A DNA stretch of 64,000 bases from UMGS1883 sp045636425 (GTDB lineage Bacteria; Bacillota; Clostridia; UMGS1883), in assembly GCA_045636425.1 (NCBI GenBank), contig JAZTXM010000002.1, positions 153,325 to 217,324 on the forward strand, written 5' to 3'. A model generated the notes under the pieces. It was not told the DNA's origin. It saw only the letters and a program-made list of their open reading frames with translations, and did no database searches. The position numbers and the translations under genes were made by a program. Shown here piece after piece: positions 16,892 through 25,914 of this stretch. Position 1 is the first letter of the stretch, and every line of letters starts with the position of its first letter.

Positions 16892-17518
16892 TTACTTGGA
16901 GTACAACTCAACGATAAGTGTTTCGTTGATCTCGTATTCGATGTCTTCACGCTTAGCAAGATTAAGAACCTTTACGCTGTGAGCGTTGGCATCGAGCTGG
17001 AGCCAAGCGGGAACATTCTTTCCTTCGTTAGCTTCAAGTACTGCTTTAATCTTGGGAGAATCCTTGCTCTTATCAGTAAGTGCGATAACATCGCCCTCTT
17101 TGATGATATAAGAAGGAATATTTACTTTCTTACCGTTTACTGTAAAATGACCATGTCTTACAAGCTGACGTGCTTCAGGACGGCTCATACCGAAGCCTGC
17201 TCTGTAGCATACGTTGTCAAGACGGCTTTCACAAAGTGTAAGAAGGTTTTCACCGACAATACCGCTCTTCTTGGAAGCAAGCTCAAAGTAATGAGCAAAC
17301 TGCTTCTCAGCGATACCGTAGTATCTCTTAACTTTCTGCTTTTCGCGAAGCTGAAGACCGTATTCGGAAATCTTCTTTCTGCCCTGGCCGTGCTGACCGG
17401 GAGCATACTCACGTCTTGCGATAGCACATTTGTCAGAATAACATCTGTCGCCCTTCAAAAAGAGCTTCTGTCCTTCACGGCGGCAAAGTCTGCACACCGC
17501 ATCTGTATATCTTGCCAT
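16892..17518 (-). CDS. rpsD: 30S ribosomal protein S4
   Basis: 208 residues with the zinc-binding N-terminus of the Cys-rich S4 form (CRLCRREGQKLFLKGDRCYSDKCA) and the S4 RNA-binding domain (ESRLDNVCYRAGFGMSRPEARQLVRHGHFTVNG). It is a primary 16S rRNA binder and often an autoregulator. Here it sits between rpsK and rpoA, the alpha-operon position. Confidence 0.98.
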   Translation of the reverse strand: MARYTDAVCRLCRREGQKLFLKGDRCYSDKCAIARREYAPGQHGQGRKKISEYGLQLREKQKVKRYYGIAEKQFAHYFELASKKSGIVGENLLTLCESRLDNVCYRAGFGMSRPEARQLVRHGHFTVNGKKVNIPSYIIKEGDVIALTDKSKDSPKIKAVLEANEGKNVPAWLQLDANAHSVKVLNLAKREDIEYEINETLIVELYSK

Positions 17519-17536
17519 ATTACTTTCGCACCTCCA

Positions 17537-17932
17537 TCACACTCTTCTTCTTTTGGGCGGACGGCAACCGTTGTGAGGAATAGGAGTTACGTCCTTAATC
17601 ATGCTAACTTCAAGACCTGCTGCCTGAAGTGCACGGATTGCTGCCTCACGTCCTGCACCGGGACCCTTAACGAAAACTTCTACAGTCTTCAGACCATGCT
17701 CCATAGCTGCCTTTGCAGCTGTTTCTGCTGCCATCTGAGCAGCAAAGGGAGTGCTCTTCTTAGAACCACGGAAACCAAGTCCGCCGGCACTTGCCCAGGA
17801 AAGAGCGTTACCGTTTACATCGGTCATGGTTACGATTGTGTTGTTAAATGTGCTGCGGATATGTGCTGCACCGCGCTCGATATTCTTGCGCTCTTTTCTC
17901 TTACGAGTTACTTTTTTAACTGCCTTAGCCAT
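17537..17932 (-). CDS. rpsK: 30S ribosomal protein S11
   Basis: 131 residues, ending in the basic GCRPPKRRRV typical of S11. THIRSTFNNTIVT-like family sequence (here AHIRSTFNNTIVTMTD) identifies it. It forms part of the 30S platform. It lies 12 nt downstream of rpsM. Confidence 0.98.
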   Translation of the reverse strand: MAKAVKKVTRKRKERKNIERGAAHIRSTFNNTIVTMTDVNGNALSWASAGGLGFRGSKKSTPFAAQMAAETAAKAAMEHGLKTVEVFVKGPGAGREAAIRALQAAGLEVSMIKDVTPIPHNGCRPPKRRRV

Positions 17933-17944
17933 GCTCTCTCCTCC

Positions 17945-18313
17945 TTACTTCTTCTTATTAGCAATTGTGCGCTTGGGACCCTTACGGGTTCTTGCGTTTG
18001 TCTTTGTTCTCTGACCTCTTACGGGGAGTCCTTTTCTGTGACGGATACCTCTGTAAGAGCCGATTTCAGTAAGACGCTTAATGTTAAGCGCTACTTCACG
18101 GCGAAGGTCACCTTCAACTGTAAATTCTTTGTCTATTGCTTCTCTGATCTTACCAATTTCATCCTCTGTAAGGTCTTTTACACGAGTATCGGGATTGATA
18201 CCTGTTGCCTCAAGGATTTTCTTTGCGCTTGTTCTGCCAATACCGTAAACATATGTGAGACCAATCTCAACTCTCTTTTCACGGGGCAGGTCAACACCGG
18301 CTATTCTCGCCAT
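17945..18313 (-). CDS. rpsM: 30S ribosomal protein S13
   Basis: 122 residues, beginning MARIAGVDLPREKRVEIGLTY and ending in a lysine-rich tail. GSYRGIRHRKGLPVRGQRT is the conserved S13 motif contacting 16S rRNA and the P-site tRNA. First gene after rpmJ in the alpha operon. Confidence 0.98.
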   Translation of the reverse strand: MARIAGVDLPREKRVEIGLTYVYGIGRTSAKKILEATGINPDTRVKDLTEDEIGKIREAIDKEFTVEGDLRREVALNIKRLTEIGSYRGIRHRKGLPVRGQRTKTNARTRKGPKRTIANKKK

Positions 18314-18433
18314 CTGTTAATACACCTCCAAAAATTAAATGAAACATACTTTTATTGGATTAGGGGTAATTGATTATGCGTTTTGGGCAATCATACAAAA
18401 TGATTTCAGCCGCGCCCTTAACGGACTAAAAAA

Positions 18434-18547
18434 TCAGCCCTGCTTCTGCTTATGCTTGGGATTTTCGCAAATCACCATGATTTTACCTTTTCTCTTGATG
18501 ATTTTGCACTTTTCGCATATAGGTTTTACTGAGGGTCTTACCTTCAT
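18434..18547 (-). CDS. rpmJ: 50S ribosomal protein L36
   Basis: A 37-residue ORF, MKVRPSVKPICEKCK at the start and NPKHKQKQG at the end. The zinc-ligand pattern of three Cys and one His (CEKC, C, H) is intact. The ribosome binding site is AGGAGG. It lies between infA and rpsM, as in most Firmicutes. A short AGGCAC/GTGCCT hairpin separates it from infA. Confidence 0.96.
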   Translation of the reverse strand: MKVRPSVKPICEKCKIIKRKGKIMVICENPKHKQKQG

Positions 18548-18599
18548 TTTGAAATACCTCCTCTAACGCTCAGGCACAAAAGCGTGCCTTACATTTTGT

Positions 18600-18818
18600 T
18601 TATTTTGCTCGCCAAGTGATTCTTCCGCGAGTGAGGTCATAGGGTGAAAGTTCCACCGTAACCTTGTCGCCGGGCAAAATCCTTATAAAGTTCATCCTTA
18701 ACTTACCGGAAATATGTGCCAGGATTTGATGACCGTTTTCCAGTTCAACCTGAAACATTGCATTTGGCAAAGCTTCAAGCACGGTACCTTCAAGTTCTAA
18801 TACATCTTCTTTAGCCAA
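18600..18818 (-). CDS. infA: Translation initiation factor IF-1
   Basis: 72 residues, exactly the family length, when the TTG at 18818 is taken as start: it has AAGGAGG 8 nt upstream and gives the expected AKEDVLELEGTV N-terminus. The rest (FQVELENGHQILAHISGKLRMNFIRILPGDKVTVELSPYDLTRGRITWR) is a full OB-fold, quoted here in outline: HQILAHISGK and DLTRGRITWR are the diagnostic parts. The rare start codon may lower its expression. Confidence 0.96.
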   Translation of the reverse strand: MAKEDVLELEGTVLEALPNAMFQVELENGHQILAHISGKLRMNFIRILPGDKVTVELSPYDLTRGRITWRAK

Positions 18819-18831
18819 GGTTACAACCTCC

Positions 18832-19098
18832 TTATTTTTTACAAATGATTGAATCAATACATTTGTCAAAGCCTTTAAGTGCTTTTCTGATGTGAGCATC
18901 ATAGAGCGGATTATATACTGATAAATCAATATACATTCCCGTATCTTTAAGATGTTTTTGGTTTTTCTTTTTGGGATTTGATATAAGCTTATTTTTTCCG
19001 TCGCATACAAAGAGAAAATTATCCTCTTTTTTTAAAACCACGTATAAGCTTTCTTTATCATGACCCGAAAGTGACATTACTACAGTTCCCTTTTCCAT
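18832..19098 (-). CDS. KOW-domain RNA-binding protein (L14e/L6e-like)
   Basis: 88 residues. The N-terminal half has a KOW-type beta-barrel pattern (GTVVMSLSGHDKESLYVVL), resembling the archaeal/eukaryotic L14e-L6e-L27e group. It occurs between map and infA in many Clostridia. Its function is not established; an RNA- or ribosome-associated role is inferred from the fold and from its position. AGGTGA precedes the start. Confidence 0.8.
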   Translation of the reverse strand: MEKGTVVMSLSGHDKESLYVVLKKEDNFLFVCDGKNKLISNPKKKNQKHLKDTGMYIDLSVYNPLYDAHIRKALKGFDKCIDSIICKK

Positions 19099-19106
19099 AC
19101 AATCAC

Positions 19107-19856
19107 CTATACTGTAAGGAAAACAGGACCGTTTGGAGTAATGGCAACGGTGTTTTCATAGTGAGCAGAAAGTGCCCTGTCACTTGTTCTTACCGTCCAG
19201 CCGTCACTTTGGTCGAAGTCAACGTCTTTTGAGCCTGCGTTTATCATAGGCTCAATGGCAATTACCATGCCGTTACAAAGCCGCTTTCCCCTGCCGCTGT
19301 TTCCGAAATTCGGAATATCGGGTTCTTCGTGCAGGTTTTTTCCTACACCGTGTCCTACAAGCTCACGCACAACACCGTAGCCATTTTCTTCTGCAAGGCT
19401 TTGCACTGCAAATCCAATGTCTCCGATTCTGTTTCCGTGAACTGCCATTTGGGCACCCCGCATAAAACATTCCTTTGTCACATCAATAAGCCTTTGGGCT
19501 TCTTTTGAAATATTTCCTACCGGATAGGTTCTCGCCGCATCTGCGTGATAACCTTCAAGATAAGCACCTACATCTACGCTTACTATGTCGCCTTCTTTAA
19601 GAATAACCTTTTTGGAGGGTATTCCGTGAACAACCACACAGTTAGGTGAAATGCAGCTTGCCGCAGGAAATCCATTGTAGTTTTTAAAGGATGGGTAAGC
19701 CTTGTGGCTTACTATAACCTTCTCAATCTGAGAGTTTATTTCCCATGTTGTTACACCGGGCTTTATAATCTCTCCTGCAAGCATAAGAGCTTCTGCCACA
19801 ATTTTCCCTGCTTCTCTTATCTTTTCTATTTCTTGTGATGATTTTAAAATAATCAT
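19107..19856 (-). CDS. map: Methionine aminopeptidase type I
   Basis: 249 residues. It removes the initiator Met from nascent proteins. The dimetal ligands can be placed: two Asp in DVGAYLEGYHADAARTYPVG, His in GHGVGKNLHEEPDIPNFG, Glu in AIEPMINAG and Glu in YENTVAIT. Its ATG shares one base with the adk stop (TAATG). Confidence 0.97.
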   Translation of the reverse strand: MIILKSSQEIEKIREAGKIVAEALMLAGEIIKPGVTTWEINSQIEKVIVSHKAYPSFKNYNGFPAASCISPNCVVVHGIPSKKVILKEGDIVSVDVGAYLEGYHADAARTYPVGNISKEAQRLIDVTKECFMRGAQMAVHGNRIGDIGFAVQSLAEENGYGVVRELVGHGVGKNLHEEPDIPNFGNSGRGKRLCNGMVIAIEPMINAGSKDVDFDQSDGWTVRTSDRALSAHYENTVAITPNGPVFLTV

Positions 19857-20494
19857 TAACCTTTAACTCCCAATGCTTCCAGAACTGCCTCGGTAGTTTC
19901 CTCTATTCCGTCACATCCTGTAACATTTACCAGAATGTTCTTTTCGGTAAAGAACGCTATAAGGGGTTCTGTCTGCTCATGATATACGCTAAGGCGTTTG
20001 CGGATTGTTTCCGGGACGTCATCGTCACGTGTTATAAGCACGCCTCCGCACTTATCGCATATGCCATCCTTTTCAGGAGGGTTAAATTCAATGTGGTACG
20101 GTGCTGCACACTGTTTACATTCGCGTCTTCCGCCGAGTCTCCTTACGATAACCTCATCGTCGACAACCAAATTAAGTGCACAGTCCACCTCTATACCGAT
20201 TTTTTCCATCGCACGGGCCTGAGGAAGAGTCCTGGGAAAACCGTCTAAAATATAGCCGTTTTCACAGTCCTTTTCCTTAAGACGCTGATTCACCATATCA
20301 ATTGCCAGTTCATCGGGGATGAGCTGACCCTTTTTTATATAGTCATCAGCAATAAGTCCGAGCTGAGTTTTCTCTCTGATGGCATTTCGTATAATTGCTC
20401 CTGTGGAGATATGGGGAATTCCCAGTATTTCGCTGATTTTTTCAGCCTGAGTACCCTTTCCGCCTCCGGGAGGACCCATTATTGTTATTTTCAT
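19856..20494 (-). CDS. adk: Adenylate kinase
   Basis: 212 residues from the ATG at 20494, which gives the family start MKITIMGPPGGGKGTQ and has GAAGGG upstream; longer in-frame versions add a non-conserved tail. The P-loop GPPGGGKGT, the NMP-binding part (HISTGAIIR) and a LID with four zinc-binding Cys (CKQC and CDKC) are all present. It converts ATP and AMP to two ADP. It sits between secY and map. Confidence 0.97.
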   Translation of the reverse strand: MKITIMGPPGGGKGTQAEKISEILGIPHISTGAIIRNAIREKTQLGLIADDYIKKGQLIPDELAIDMVNQRLKEKDCENGYILDGFPRTLPQARAMEKIGIEVDCALNLVVDDEVIVRRLGGRRECKQCAAPYHIEFNPPEKDGICDKCGGVLITRDDDVPETIRKRLSVYHEQTEPLIAFFTEKNILVNVTGCDGIEETTEAVLEALGVKG

Positions 20495-20542
20495 ACTTTC
20501 CCTTCTTTCAGGATGAAAACTCGTCAATTCACTGTCTTATGA

Positions 20543-21865
20543 TTACTCAAGAAATCCCTTGTAATGACGCATTACCATCTGGCTCTCAACTTCTCTAACC
20601 GTTTCAAGAGCAACACCAACTACGATGAGAAGACTTGTTCCTGTAAGTGAAAGAGCTGAAAGGTCACTTGCGGGAAGAATGTTATAGTTATTCAGTACCT
20701 GTGTAAGAATAATGGGAAGTACTGCTATAATACCAAGGAACATTGCACCGATAAGAGTAAGTCTTCCAAGAACCTTTGAAATATAATCGGTTGTGGAACG
20801 ACCCGGACGGATACCGGGGATCATACCGTTGTTATTCTTGATGTTATTTGATACTTCAATGGGGTTGAAAGTAATTGATGTGTAGAAATAAGTAAATCCT
20901 ACAATCAAAAGGAAGTACAAGATGGGGTAAATAGCACCCGTTGTCAAAAAGCTTGTCATCTTGTAAAGGAAGTCATCAGGCTGTGATCCGAAGAGCTGAG
21001 CAAGTGTTCCGGGGAAGGACATGATGCTCATTGCAAAGATAATCGGAATAACGCCTGCCATAGCAACCTTTATCGGGATGTTAGAGCTTTGACCGCCGTA
21101 CATCTTTCTTCCAACAACACGCTTTGCGTACTGAACAGGGATTCTGCGTTCTGCCTGGTTAACAAGGATTACGAACATGATGGAAAGAAGGCTGTAGAGC
21201 ATAAGAACTACGAAGTAGTACCAATGTCCCTGACCTATAAATCCTGTCCATGCTGTGAAGAACATGTGGGGAACACGGCTTACGATACCTGCAAAGATAA
21301 GCATTGAGATACCGTTACCGATTCCGCGACCTGTAATCTGCTCACCAAGCCACATAAGGAATGCTGTACCTGCAGTAAATGCAAGAATGATAGTGAGGCC
21401 AACAACAAAGGGATGAACTCCGCTAACCTGTGCTATAGCACCCTGGTTATGCAGAGTAACATACAAGCCGTATGCCTGAACTGCTGCAAGAACTACAGTG
21501 AGATAACGTGTAAGTTTTGTAATCTTCTTTCTGCCTTCCTCGCCTTCCTTGCTCATTCTTTCAAGAACAGGGATTGCTACACACAAAAGCTGCATAATAA
21601 TGGAGCTGTTGATGTAGGGAGAGATTGACATAGCGAAGATTGTTGCTCCGGAAAATGCACCGCCGGAGAAGGTATCAAGCAGGTTAAAAAGGGAGCTTCC
21701 GCCGCCTACACTGCCTGCCTCAACCCATGCTTTGAGAGCATCTCTGTCAATCCACGGAACGGGAATGACGCTACCAAAGCGGAACACAACCAGGAGAAGT
21801 AATGTGAATAAAAATTTCTTTCTTAATTCCGGGATCTTCCATGCATTACGTAAAGTTTGCAGCAT
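20543..21865 (-). CDS. secY: Preprotein translocase subunit SecY
   Basis: 440 residues with ten hydrophobic segments, the central channel of the Sec translocon. PVPWIDRDALKAW, the plug-region ISPYINSSIIMQLL, and the cytoplasmic loops with RRIPVQYAKRVVGRKMYGG and NNGMIPGIRPGRST are diagnostic. It lies in the spc operon between rplO and adk. Confidence 0.98.
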   Translation of the reverse strand: MLQTLRNAWKIPELRKKFLFTLLLLVVFRFGSVIPVPWIDRDALKAWVEAGSVGGGSSLFNLLDTFSGGAFSGATIFAMSISPYINSSIIMQLLCVAIPVLERMSKEGEEGRKKITKLTRYLTVVLAAVQAYGLYVTLHNQGAIAQVSGVHPFVVGLTIILAFTAGTAFLMWLGEQITGRGIGNGISMLIFAGIVSRVPHMFFTAWTGFIGQGHWYYFVVLMLYSLLSIMFVILVNQAERRIPVQYAKRVVGRKMYGGQSSNIPIKVAMAGVIPIIFAMSIMSFPGTLAQLFGSQPDDFLYKMTSFLTTGAIYPILYFLLIVGFTYFYTSITFNPIEVSNNIKNNNGMIPGIRPGRSTTDYISKVLGRLTLIGAMFLGIIAVLPIILTQVLNNYNILPASDLSALSLTGTSLLIVVGVALETVREVESQMVMRHYKGFLE

Positions 21866-21866
21866 T

Positions 21867-22307
21867 TTAGATCACCTCCACCTTGCCGCCTGCGGCTTCG
21901 ATCTTCTTTGCAGCACCTTCAGTTACACGCGCTGCTTTAACAGTGATCTTCTTTGTAATCTCACCACGACCTAAAACTACAACACCGTCAAGGATTTTGG
22001 AAATAACGCCGCTCTCCTTAAGAAGATTTGCGTCAACAACTGTACCATCCTCGAATTTATTGAGATCTGATACGTTGATTTCTGTATATTTCTTTGCAAA
22101 AATATTTGTGAAACCTCTCTTGGGAAGACGTCTGTAAATAGGCATCTGTCCACCTTCGAAGCCGGGTCTTACACCGCCGCCGCTACGAGCCTTCTGGCCC
22201 TTATGACCGCGACCTGCTGTTTTTCCGTTACCGGTACCTGCACCTCTACCTTTTCTCTTAGCTTCGGTTTTGCTGCCGATAGCGGGACTAAGCTCATTAA
22301 GTTTCAT
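21867..22307 (-). CDS. rplO: 50S ribosomal protein L15
   Basis: 146 residues with the glycine- and arginine-rich N-terminal extension (KRKGRGAGTGNGKTAGRGHKG) that threads into 23S rRNA, and the conserved FEGGQMPIYRRLPKRGF. It lies directly upstream of secY with a one-base gap. Confidence 0.98.
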   Translation of the reverse strand: MKLNELSPAIGSKTEAKRKGRGAGTGNGKTAGRGHKGQKARSGGGVRPGFEGGQMPIYRRLPKRGFTNIFAKKYTEINVSDLNKFEDGTVVDANLLKESGVISKILDGVVVLGRGEITKKITVKAARVTEGAAKKIEAAGGKVEVI

Positions 22308-22327
22308 TTCTGCGCACCTCCTTAATG

Positions 22328-22507
22328 TTAGATTTCTTCTACTTTAACAAGGTGTTTTACCTTGTTAACCATCCCTCTAATCTGGGGATTGTCTGCATGC
22401 TCCTTGGTATCACGGATTTTCTTGAGACCAAGAGCTTCAACTGTAGCGATCTGATCCTTTTTAGAACCGATAACGCTTTTTACAAGAGTTACTCTAAGAT
22501 TAGCCAC
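22328..22507 (-). CDS. rpmD: 50S ribosomal protein L30
   Basis: 59 residues from a GTG start at 22507, preceded by GGGGGAG. The protein starts VANLRVTLVKSVIGS and continues with the L30 core TVEALGLKKIRDTKEHADNPQ. It is in the standard place between rpsE and rplO. Confidence 0.95.
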   Translation of the reverse strand: MANLRVTLVKSVIGSKKDQIATVEALGLKKIRDTKEHADNPQIRGMVNKVKHLVKVEEI

Positions 22508-22520
22508 TATTCTCTCCCCC

Positions 22521-23018
22521 TTACAGTTCTTCTACAGCCTTGCCTCTGAGGCGAGCAACCTGCTCTGCACTCTTAAGAGAAGCAAGACCTTCGATTGTAG
22601 CTCTTACTACGTTTCTGGGATTATTTGAGCGAAGGCACTTTGTTCTGATGTTCTTGATACCTGCAAGCTCTACAACTGCACGAACAGCACCGCCTGCGAT
22701 AATACCTGTACCTTCCTTAGCCGGCATAAGAAGAACTCTTCCTGCACCGAACTCACCAATAATTTCGTGGGGAATTGTAGAATCTACTAAAGGAACAGAA
22801 ACCATGTTCTTCTTAGCATCCTCAATACCCTTTCTGATAGCATCGGGAACTTCGGCTGCCTTACCAAGACCGTAACCAACCTTGCCGTTTTCGTCACCTA
22901 CAACAACAAGAGCACTGAAACGGAATGTACGACCACCCTTAACAACCTTTGCTACACGGCTGATATGAACAACCTTTTCTTTAATATCAAGTGTTGATGC
23001 GTCGATACGCTCTGACAT
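22521..23018 (-). CDS. rpsE: 30S ribosomal protein S5
   Basis: 165 residues. The N-terminal S5 motif EKVVHISRVAKVVKGGRTFRF and the C-terminal AKEGTGIIAGGAVRAVVELAG identify it. It takes part in decoding accuracy. Followed closely by rpmD. Confidence 0.98.
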   Translation of the reverse strand: MSERIDASTLDIKEKVVHISRVAKVVKGGRTFRFSALVVVGDENGKVGYGLGKAAEVPDAIRKGIEDAKKNMVSVPLVDSTIPHEIIGEFGAGRVLLMPAKEGTGIIAGGAVRAVVELAGIKNIRTKCLRSNNPRNVVRATIEGLASLKSAEQVARLRGKAVEEL

Positions 23019-23035
23019 AAGTTTCCCTCCTTCTC

Positions 23036-23392
23036 TTAGAACTTAAGGCCGCCTTCACGGGCGCCTTCTGCGAGATTGGCAACTCTACCGTGGTAGATAT
23101 AACCGCCGCGGTCAAATACCACTTCGGAAATGCCTGCCTCGATAGCCTTCTGTGCTACCAATTTACCAACTTCTTTTGCTGCGTCTTTGTTTCCGCCGTA
23201 AGTTTCTTTAAGCTCGAGACTTGAAGCGGATACAAGTGTTACGCCCTTTTCATCATCAATGATCTGTGCGTAAATGTTTTTAAGGCTTCTGAAAACGTTA
23301 AGACGGGGACGCTGTGCTGTTCCACTGATGTGGTTACGAATACGACCATGTCTCTTAAGTCTTGCCTTATTACTGTTAGTCTTGCTAACCAT
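23036..23392 (-). CDS. rplR: 50S ribosomal protein L18
   Basis: 118 residues, a 5S rRNA-binding protein. RLKRHGRIRNHISGTAQRPRL and FDRGGYIYHGRVANLAEGARE are family hallmarks. Seventeen nucleotides separate it from rpsE. Confidence 0.98.
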   Translation of the reverse strand: MVSKTNSNKARLKRHGRIRNHISGTAQRPRLNVFRSLKNIYAQIIDDEKGVTLVSASSLELKETYGGNKDAAKEVGKLVAQKAIEAGISEVVFDRGGYIYHGRVANLAEGAREGGLKF

Positions 23393-23410
23393 ATCGCTTT
23401 ATCTCCTCTC

Positions 23411-23953
23411 TTACTTCTTACCGGCTTTACCTTCCTTGCGGATGATACGCTCGTCAATGTATTTAATACCTTTACCCTTGTAAGGCTCCGGCGGACGTTT
23501 TTCTCTTACTTCAGCTGCGAACTGACCAACCACCTGGTTGTCAGCACCTGAAATAATGACAGAGTTAGGATTGGGAACTTCGATAGTTACACCCTCGGGA
23601 GCATTCATCTCAACATTGTGAGAATAACCCAAGTTCATAACAAGTGTCTTGCCCTGCATCTGTGCTCTGTAACCAACGCCGTTAATTTCAAGCTCTTTCT
23701 TGAAGCCCTCAGTAACACCTACAACCATATTATTGAGAAGTGTTCTTGTAAGACCGTGAAGAGCCTTATGCTTTTTGATTTCGCTGGGGCGTACTACTTC
23801 AATAACGCCGTTTTCCTGCTTTATAATCATATCACCGTGAAGCTGCTTTTTAAGCTCGCCCTTGGGTCCTTTAACTGTTACGAAGTTATCTTCTGTAACT
23901 GTTACGGTAACGCCGGCGGGAACGGTGATAGGCATTCTACCTATTCTAGACAT
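23411..23953 (-). CDS. rplF: 50S ribosomal protein L6
   Basis: 180 residues from the ATG at 23953 (MSRIGRMPITVPAGV), which has AGGTGG upstream; an in-frame start seven codons earlier only adds a tail that contains the ribosome binding site. The C-terminal RPPEPYKGKGIKY motif is conserved. Confidence 0.97.
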   Translation of the reverse strand: MSRIGRMPITVPAGVTVTVTEDNFVTVKGPKGELKKQLHGDMIIKQENGVIEVVRPSEIKKHKALHGLTRTLLNNMVVGVTEGFKKELEINGVGYRAQMQGKTLVMNLGYSHNVEMNAPEGVTIEVPNPNSVIISGADNQVVGQFAAEVREKRPPEPYKGKGIKYIDERIIRKEGKAGKK

Positions 23954-23980
23954 TTTTTCACCACCTAAATTCAAAAATTA

Positions 23981-24379
23981 TTACCAAACAAATGCAAGCA
24001 CTTCGCCGCCGATTTTTTCGGCTCTTGCCTTTTTGTCTGTCATGATACCCTTTGATGTGGATACAATTGCAATACCAAGGCCTTTAAGAACTCTGGGGAG
24101 TTCCTCGCGACCTGCATATACTCTGAGGCCGGGCTTAGATACTCTCTGGAGACCTGAAATAACCTTTTCTTTATTTGCGCCGTACTTGAGGGTAATGTGA
24201 ATCATGCCCTGCTTTCCGTCATCTATGATCTCATAGCTTTTGATGTAACCTTCCTCAAGAAGAATGTCTGCAATAGCCTTCTTCATATTGGAAACGGGAA
24301 CATCAACTGTTTCATGCTTCGCTGAGTTAGCATTACGGATTCTTGTAAGCATATCAGCAATAGGATCTGTGATTTGCAT
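23981..24379 (-). CDS. rpsH: 30S ribosomal protein S8
   Basis: 132 residues, a primary 16S rRNA binder. It starts MQITDPIADMLTRIRNAN and ends with the conserved GIAIVSTSKGIMTDKKAR region. Spc operon position between rpsN and rplF. Confidence 0.98.
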   Translation of the reverse strand: MQITDPIADMLTRIRNANSAKHETVDVPVSNMKKAIADILLEEGYIKSYEIIDDGKQGMIHITLKYGANKEKVISGLQRVSKPGLRVYAGREELPRVLKGLGIAIVSTSKGIMTDKKARAEKIGGEVLAFVW

Positions 24380-24409
24380 GAGTAAACCTCCTTTTCCAAA
24401 GCTTAATAA

Positions 24410-24595
24410 TTACCAGCTTGCCTTCTTAACACCGGGAATCTGACCCTTGTACGCAAGTTCTCTGAAGCAGATACGGCAGATTCCGTACTTTCTGAGATAT
24501 GCATGAGGTCTTCCGCAGATTTTACATCTGTTGTAGGCTCTTGTGCTAAACTTAGGTGTTTTCTGCTGTTTTAAAACCATTGCCTTTTTAGCCAT
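24410..24595 (-). CDS. rpsN: 30S ribosomal protein S14, zinc-binding type Z
   Basis: 61 residues, the short form with two CxxC pairs (CKICGRPHAY and CRICFREL) that bind zinc. This is the housekeeping type in Firmicutes; the longer zinc-free paralogue is not in the window. Confidence 0.97.
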   Translation of the reverse strand: MAKKAMVLKQQKTPKFSTRAYNRCKICGRPHAYLRKYGICRICFRELAYKGQIPGVKKASW

Positions 24596-24611
24596 TTTTC
24601 AATACCTCCCC

Positions 24612-25154
24612 TTAGCTTCTGGTAAAGGGCGCACCCATAAGAGTTAAGAGTTCGCGGCCCTCTTCGTCAGTTTTTGCTGTAGTAACAAATATAATGTCCA
24701 TACCTCTGATTTTATCGATTTTATCATATTCGATTTCAGGGAATATGAGCTGTTCTTTGATACCCAGGGAATAGTTACCTCTGCCATCGAATGCATTGGG
24801 GTTAATTCCTCTAAAGTCTCTAACGCGGGGAAGTGCTACGTTAAAGAGTCTGTCTATAAACTCGTACATCTTTTCGCCGCGGAGTGTAACCTTGACGCCG
24901 ATGTTCATACCCTGTCTGAGCTTAAAGTTTGCGATTGACTTCTTTGCCTTTGTAACAACGGGCTTCTGACCTGTGATGATTGCAAGGTCATTCATAGCTG
25001 CATCGATAACCTTGGGGTTGTCTTTAGCTTCGCCAAGTCCGATGTTGATAACAATTTTATCAATCTTGGGAATTTGCATTGTGCTCTTGTAACCGAATTT
25101 CTTCAGAAGAGCGGGAGCAACTTCATTTGTGTAAAGAGTTTTCATTGTTGACAT
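24612..25154 (-). CDS. rplE: 50S ribosomal protein L5
   Basis: 180 residues. It contacts 5S rRNA and the P-site tRNA. KIVINIGLGEAKDN, TLRGEKMYEFIDRL and RDFRGINPNAFDGRGNYSLG are typical. AGGAGG is 8 nt before the start. Confidence 0.98.
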   Translation of the reverse strand: MSTMKTLYTNEVAPALLKKFGYKSTMQIPKIDKIVINIGLGEAKDNPKVIDAAMNDLAIITGQKPVVTKAKKSIANFKLRQGMNIGVKVTLRGEKMYEFIDRLFNVALPRVRDFRGINPNAFDGRGNYSLGIKEQLIFPEIEYDKIDKIRGMDIIFVTTAKTDEEGRELLTLMGAPFTRS

Positions 25155-25173
25155 TGCACTTTCCTCCTTTCAA

Positions 25174-25497
25174 TTAATCATCAAAATTCTCGTTACACTT
25201 CTTGCAAACGCGAACCTTGCCGCCTTTTTCAAGAACTGTGTAACCGATTCTGGTAGGCTTGCCGCACTTCTTGCAGATGTGCATTACATTGCTGATATTA
25301 ATCGCAGCTTCCTGCTTGATAATACCGCCTGCTTCGCCCTGTCTGCGAGGCTTCTTGTGCTTTGTAGCCATGTTTACACCCTCAACGATTACACGACCGT
25401 TTTCATGATCTACGCTGAGAACCTTACCTTTTTTACCCTTTTCGTTACCGGAAACTACGATAACCTGGTCATTCTTTTTAATGTGATTGAATTTCAT
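25174..25497 (-). CDS. rplX: 50S ribosomal protein L24
   Basis: 107 residues from the ATG at 25497; the in-frame GTG three codons earlier overlaps the GGGAGG ribosome binding site. The KOW motif (NDQVIVVSGNEKGKKGKVL) is N-terminal. The C-terminus carries two CxxC pairs (CKKCGKPTRIGY and CKKCNENF), a zinc ribbon seen in some Clostridia. It starts assembly of the large subunit. Confidence 0.97.
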   Translation of the reverse strand: MKFNHIKKNDQVIVVSGNEKGKKGKVLSVDHENGRVIVEGVNMATKHKKPRRQGEAGGIIKQEAAINISNVMHICKKCGKPTRIGYTVLEKGGKVRVCKKCNENFDD

Positions 25498-25513
25498 TAA
25501 TCGCACCTCCCAA

Positions 25514-25882
25514 TCAGAGTACTTCGGGAGCGAGAGAAAGAATCTTCATATACTCGTGGTCACGAAGTTCTCTTGCAACCGGTCCAAAAATACGTGTACC
25601 TCTGGGGTTTTTATCTTCTTTAATGATAACAGCGGCATTTTCATCAAACTTGATGTATGTTCCGTCAGCTCTTCTTACGCCTTTAACGCTGCGTACGATA
25701 ACAGCCTTTACAACATCACCCTTCTTAACCATACCGCCGGGAGCTGCTTTCTTAACAGAAGCAACTATTACATCACCAATGTTGCCATATCTTCTAAGGG
25801 AACCGCCCAATACGCGGATGCACATAAGTTCTTTTGCACCTGTATTGTCAGCAACCTTAAGCAGAGTCTGCTGTTGTATCAT
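25514..25882 (-). CDS. rplN: 50S ribosomal protein L14
   Basis: 122 residues starting MIQQQTLLKVADNTGAKELMC, the universal L14 N-terminus, and containing NPRGTRIFGPVARELRDH. Located at the subunit interface. Confidence 0.98.
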   Translation of the reverse strand: MIQQQTLLKVADNTGAKELMCIRVLGGSLRRYGNIGDVIVASVKKAAPGGMVKKGDVVKAVIVRSVKGVRRADGTYIKFDENAAVIIKEDKNPRGTRIFGPVARELRDHEYMKILSLAPEVL

Positions 25883-25914
25883 GTTTTTTCACTCCTTCTT
25901 GTTTTAGAGAAGAA

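Noticed and set aside
16979..18373. A 464-codon open frame on the plus strand, antisense to rpsD-rpsK-rpsM, and similar long antisense frames in the ribosomal region
   Set aside because: The minus-strand ribosomal genes are certain; the antisense frames come from their biased codon use and have Cys/Ser/Thr-rich compositions unlike real proteins.
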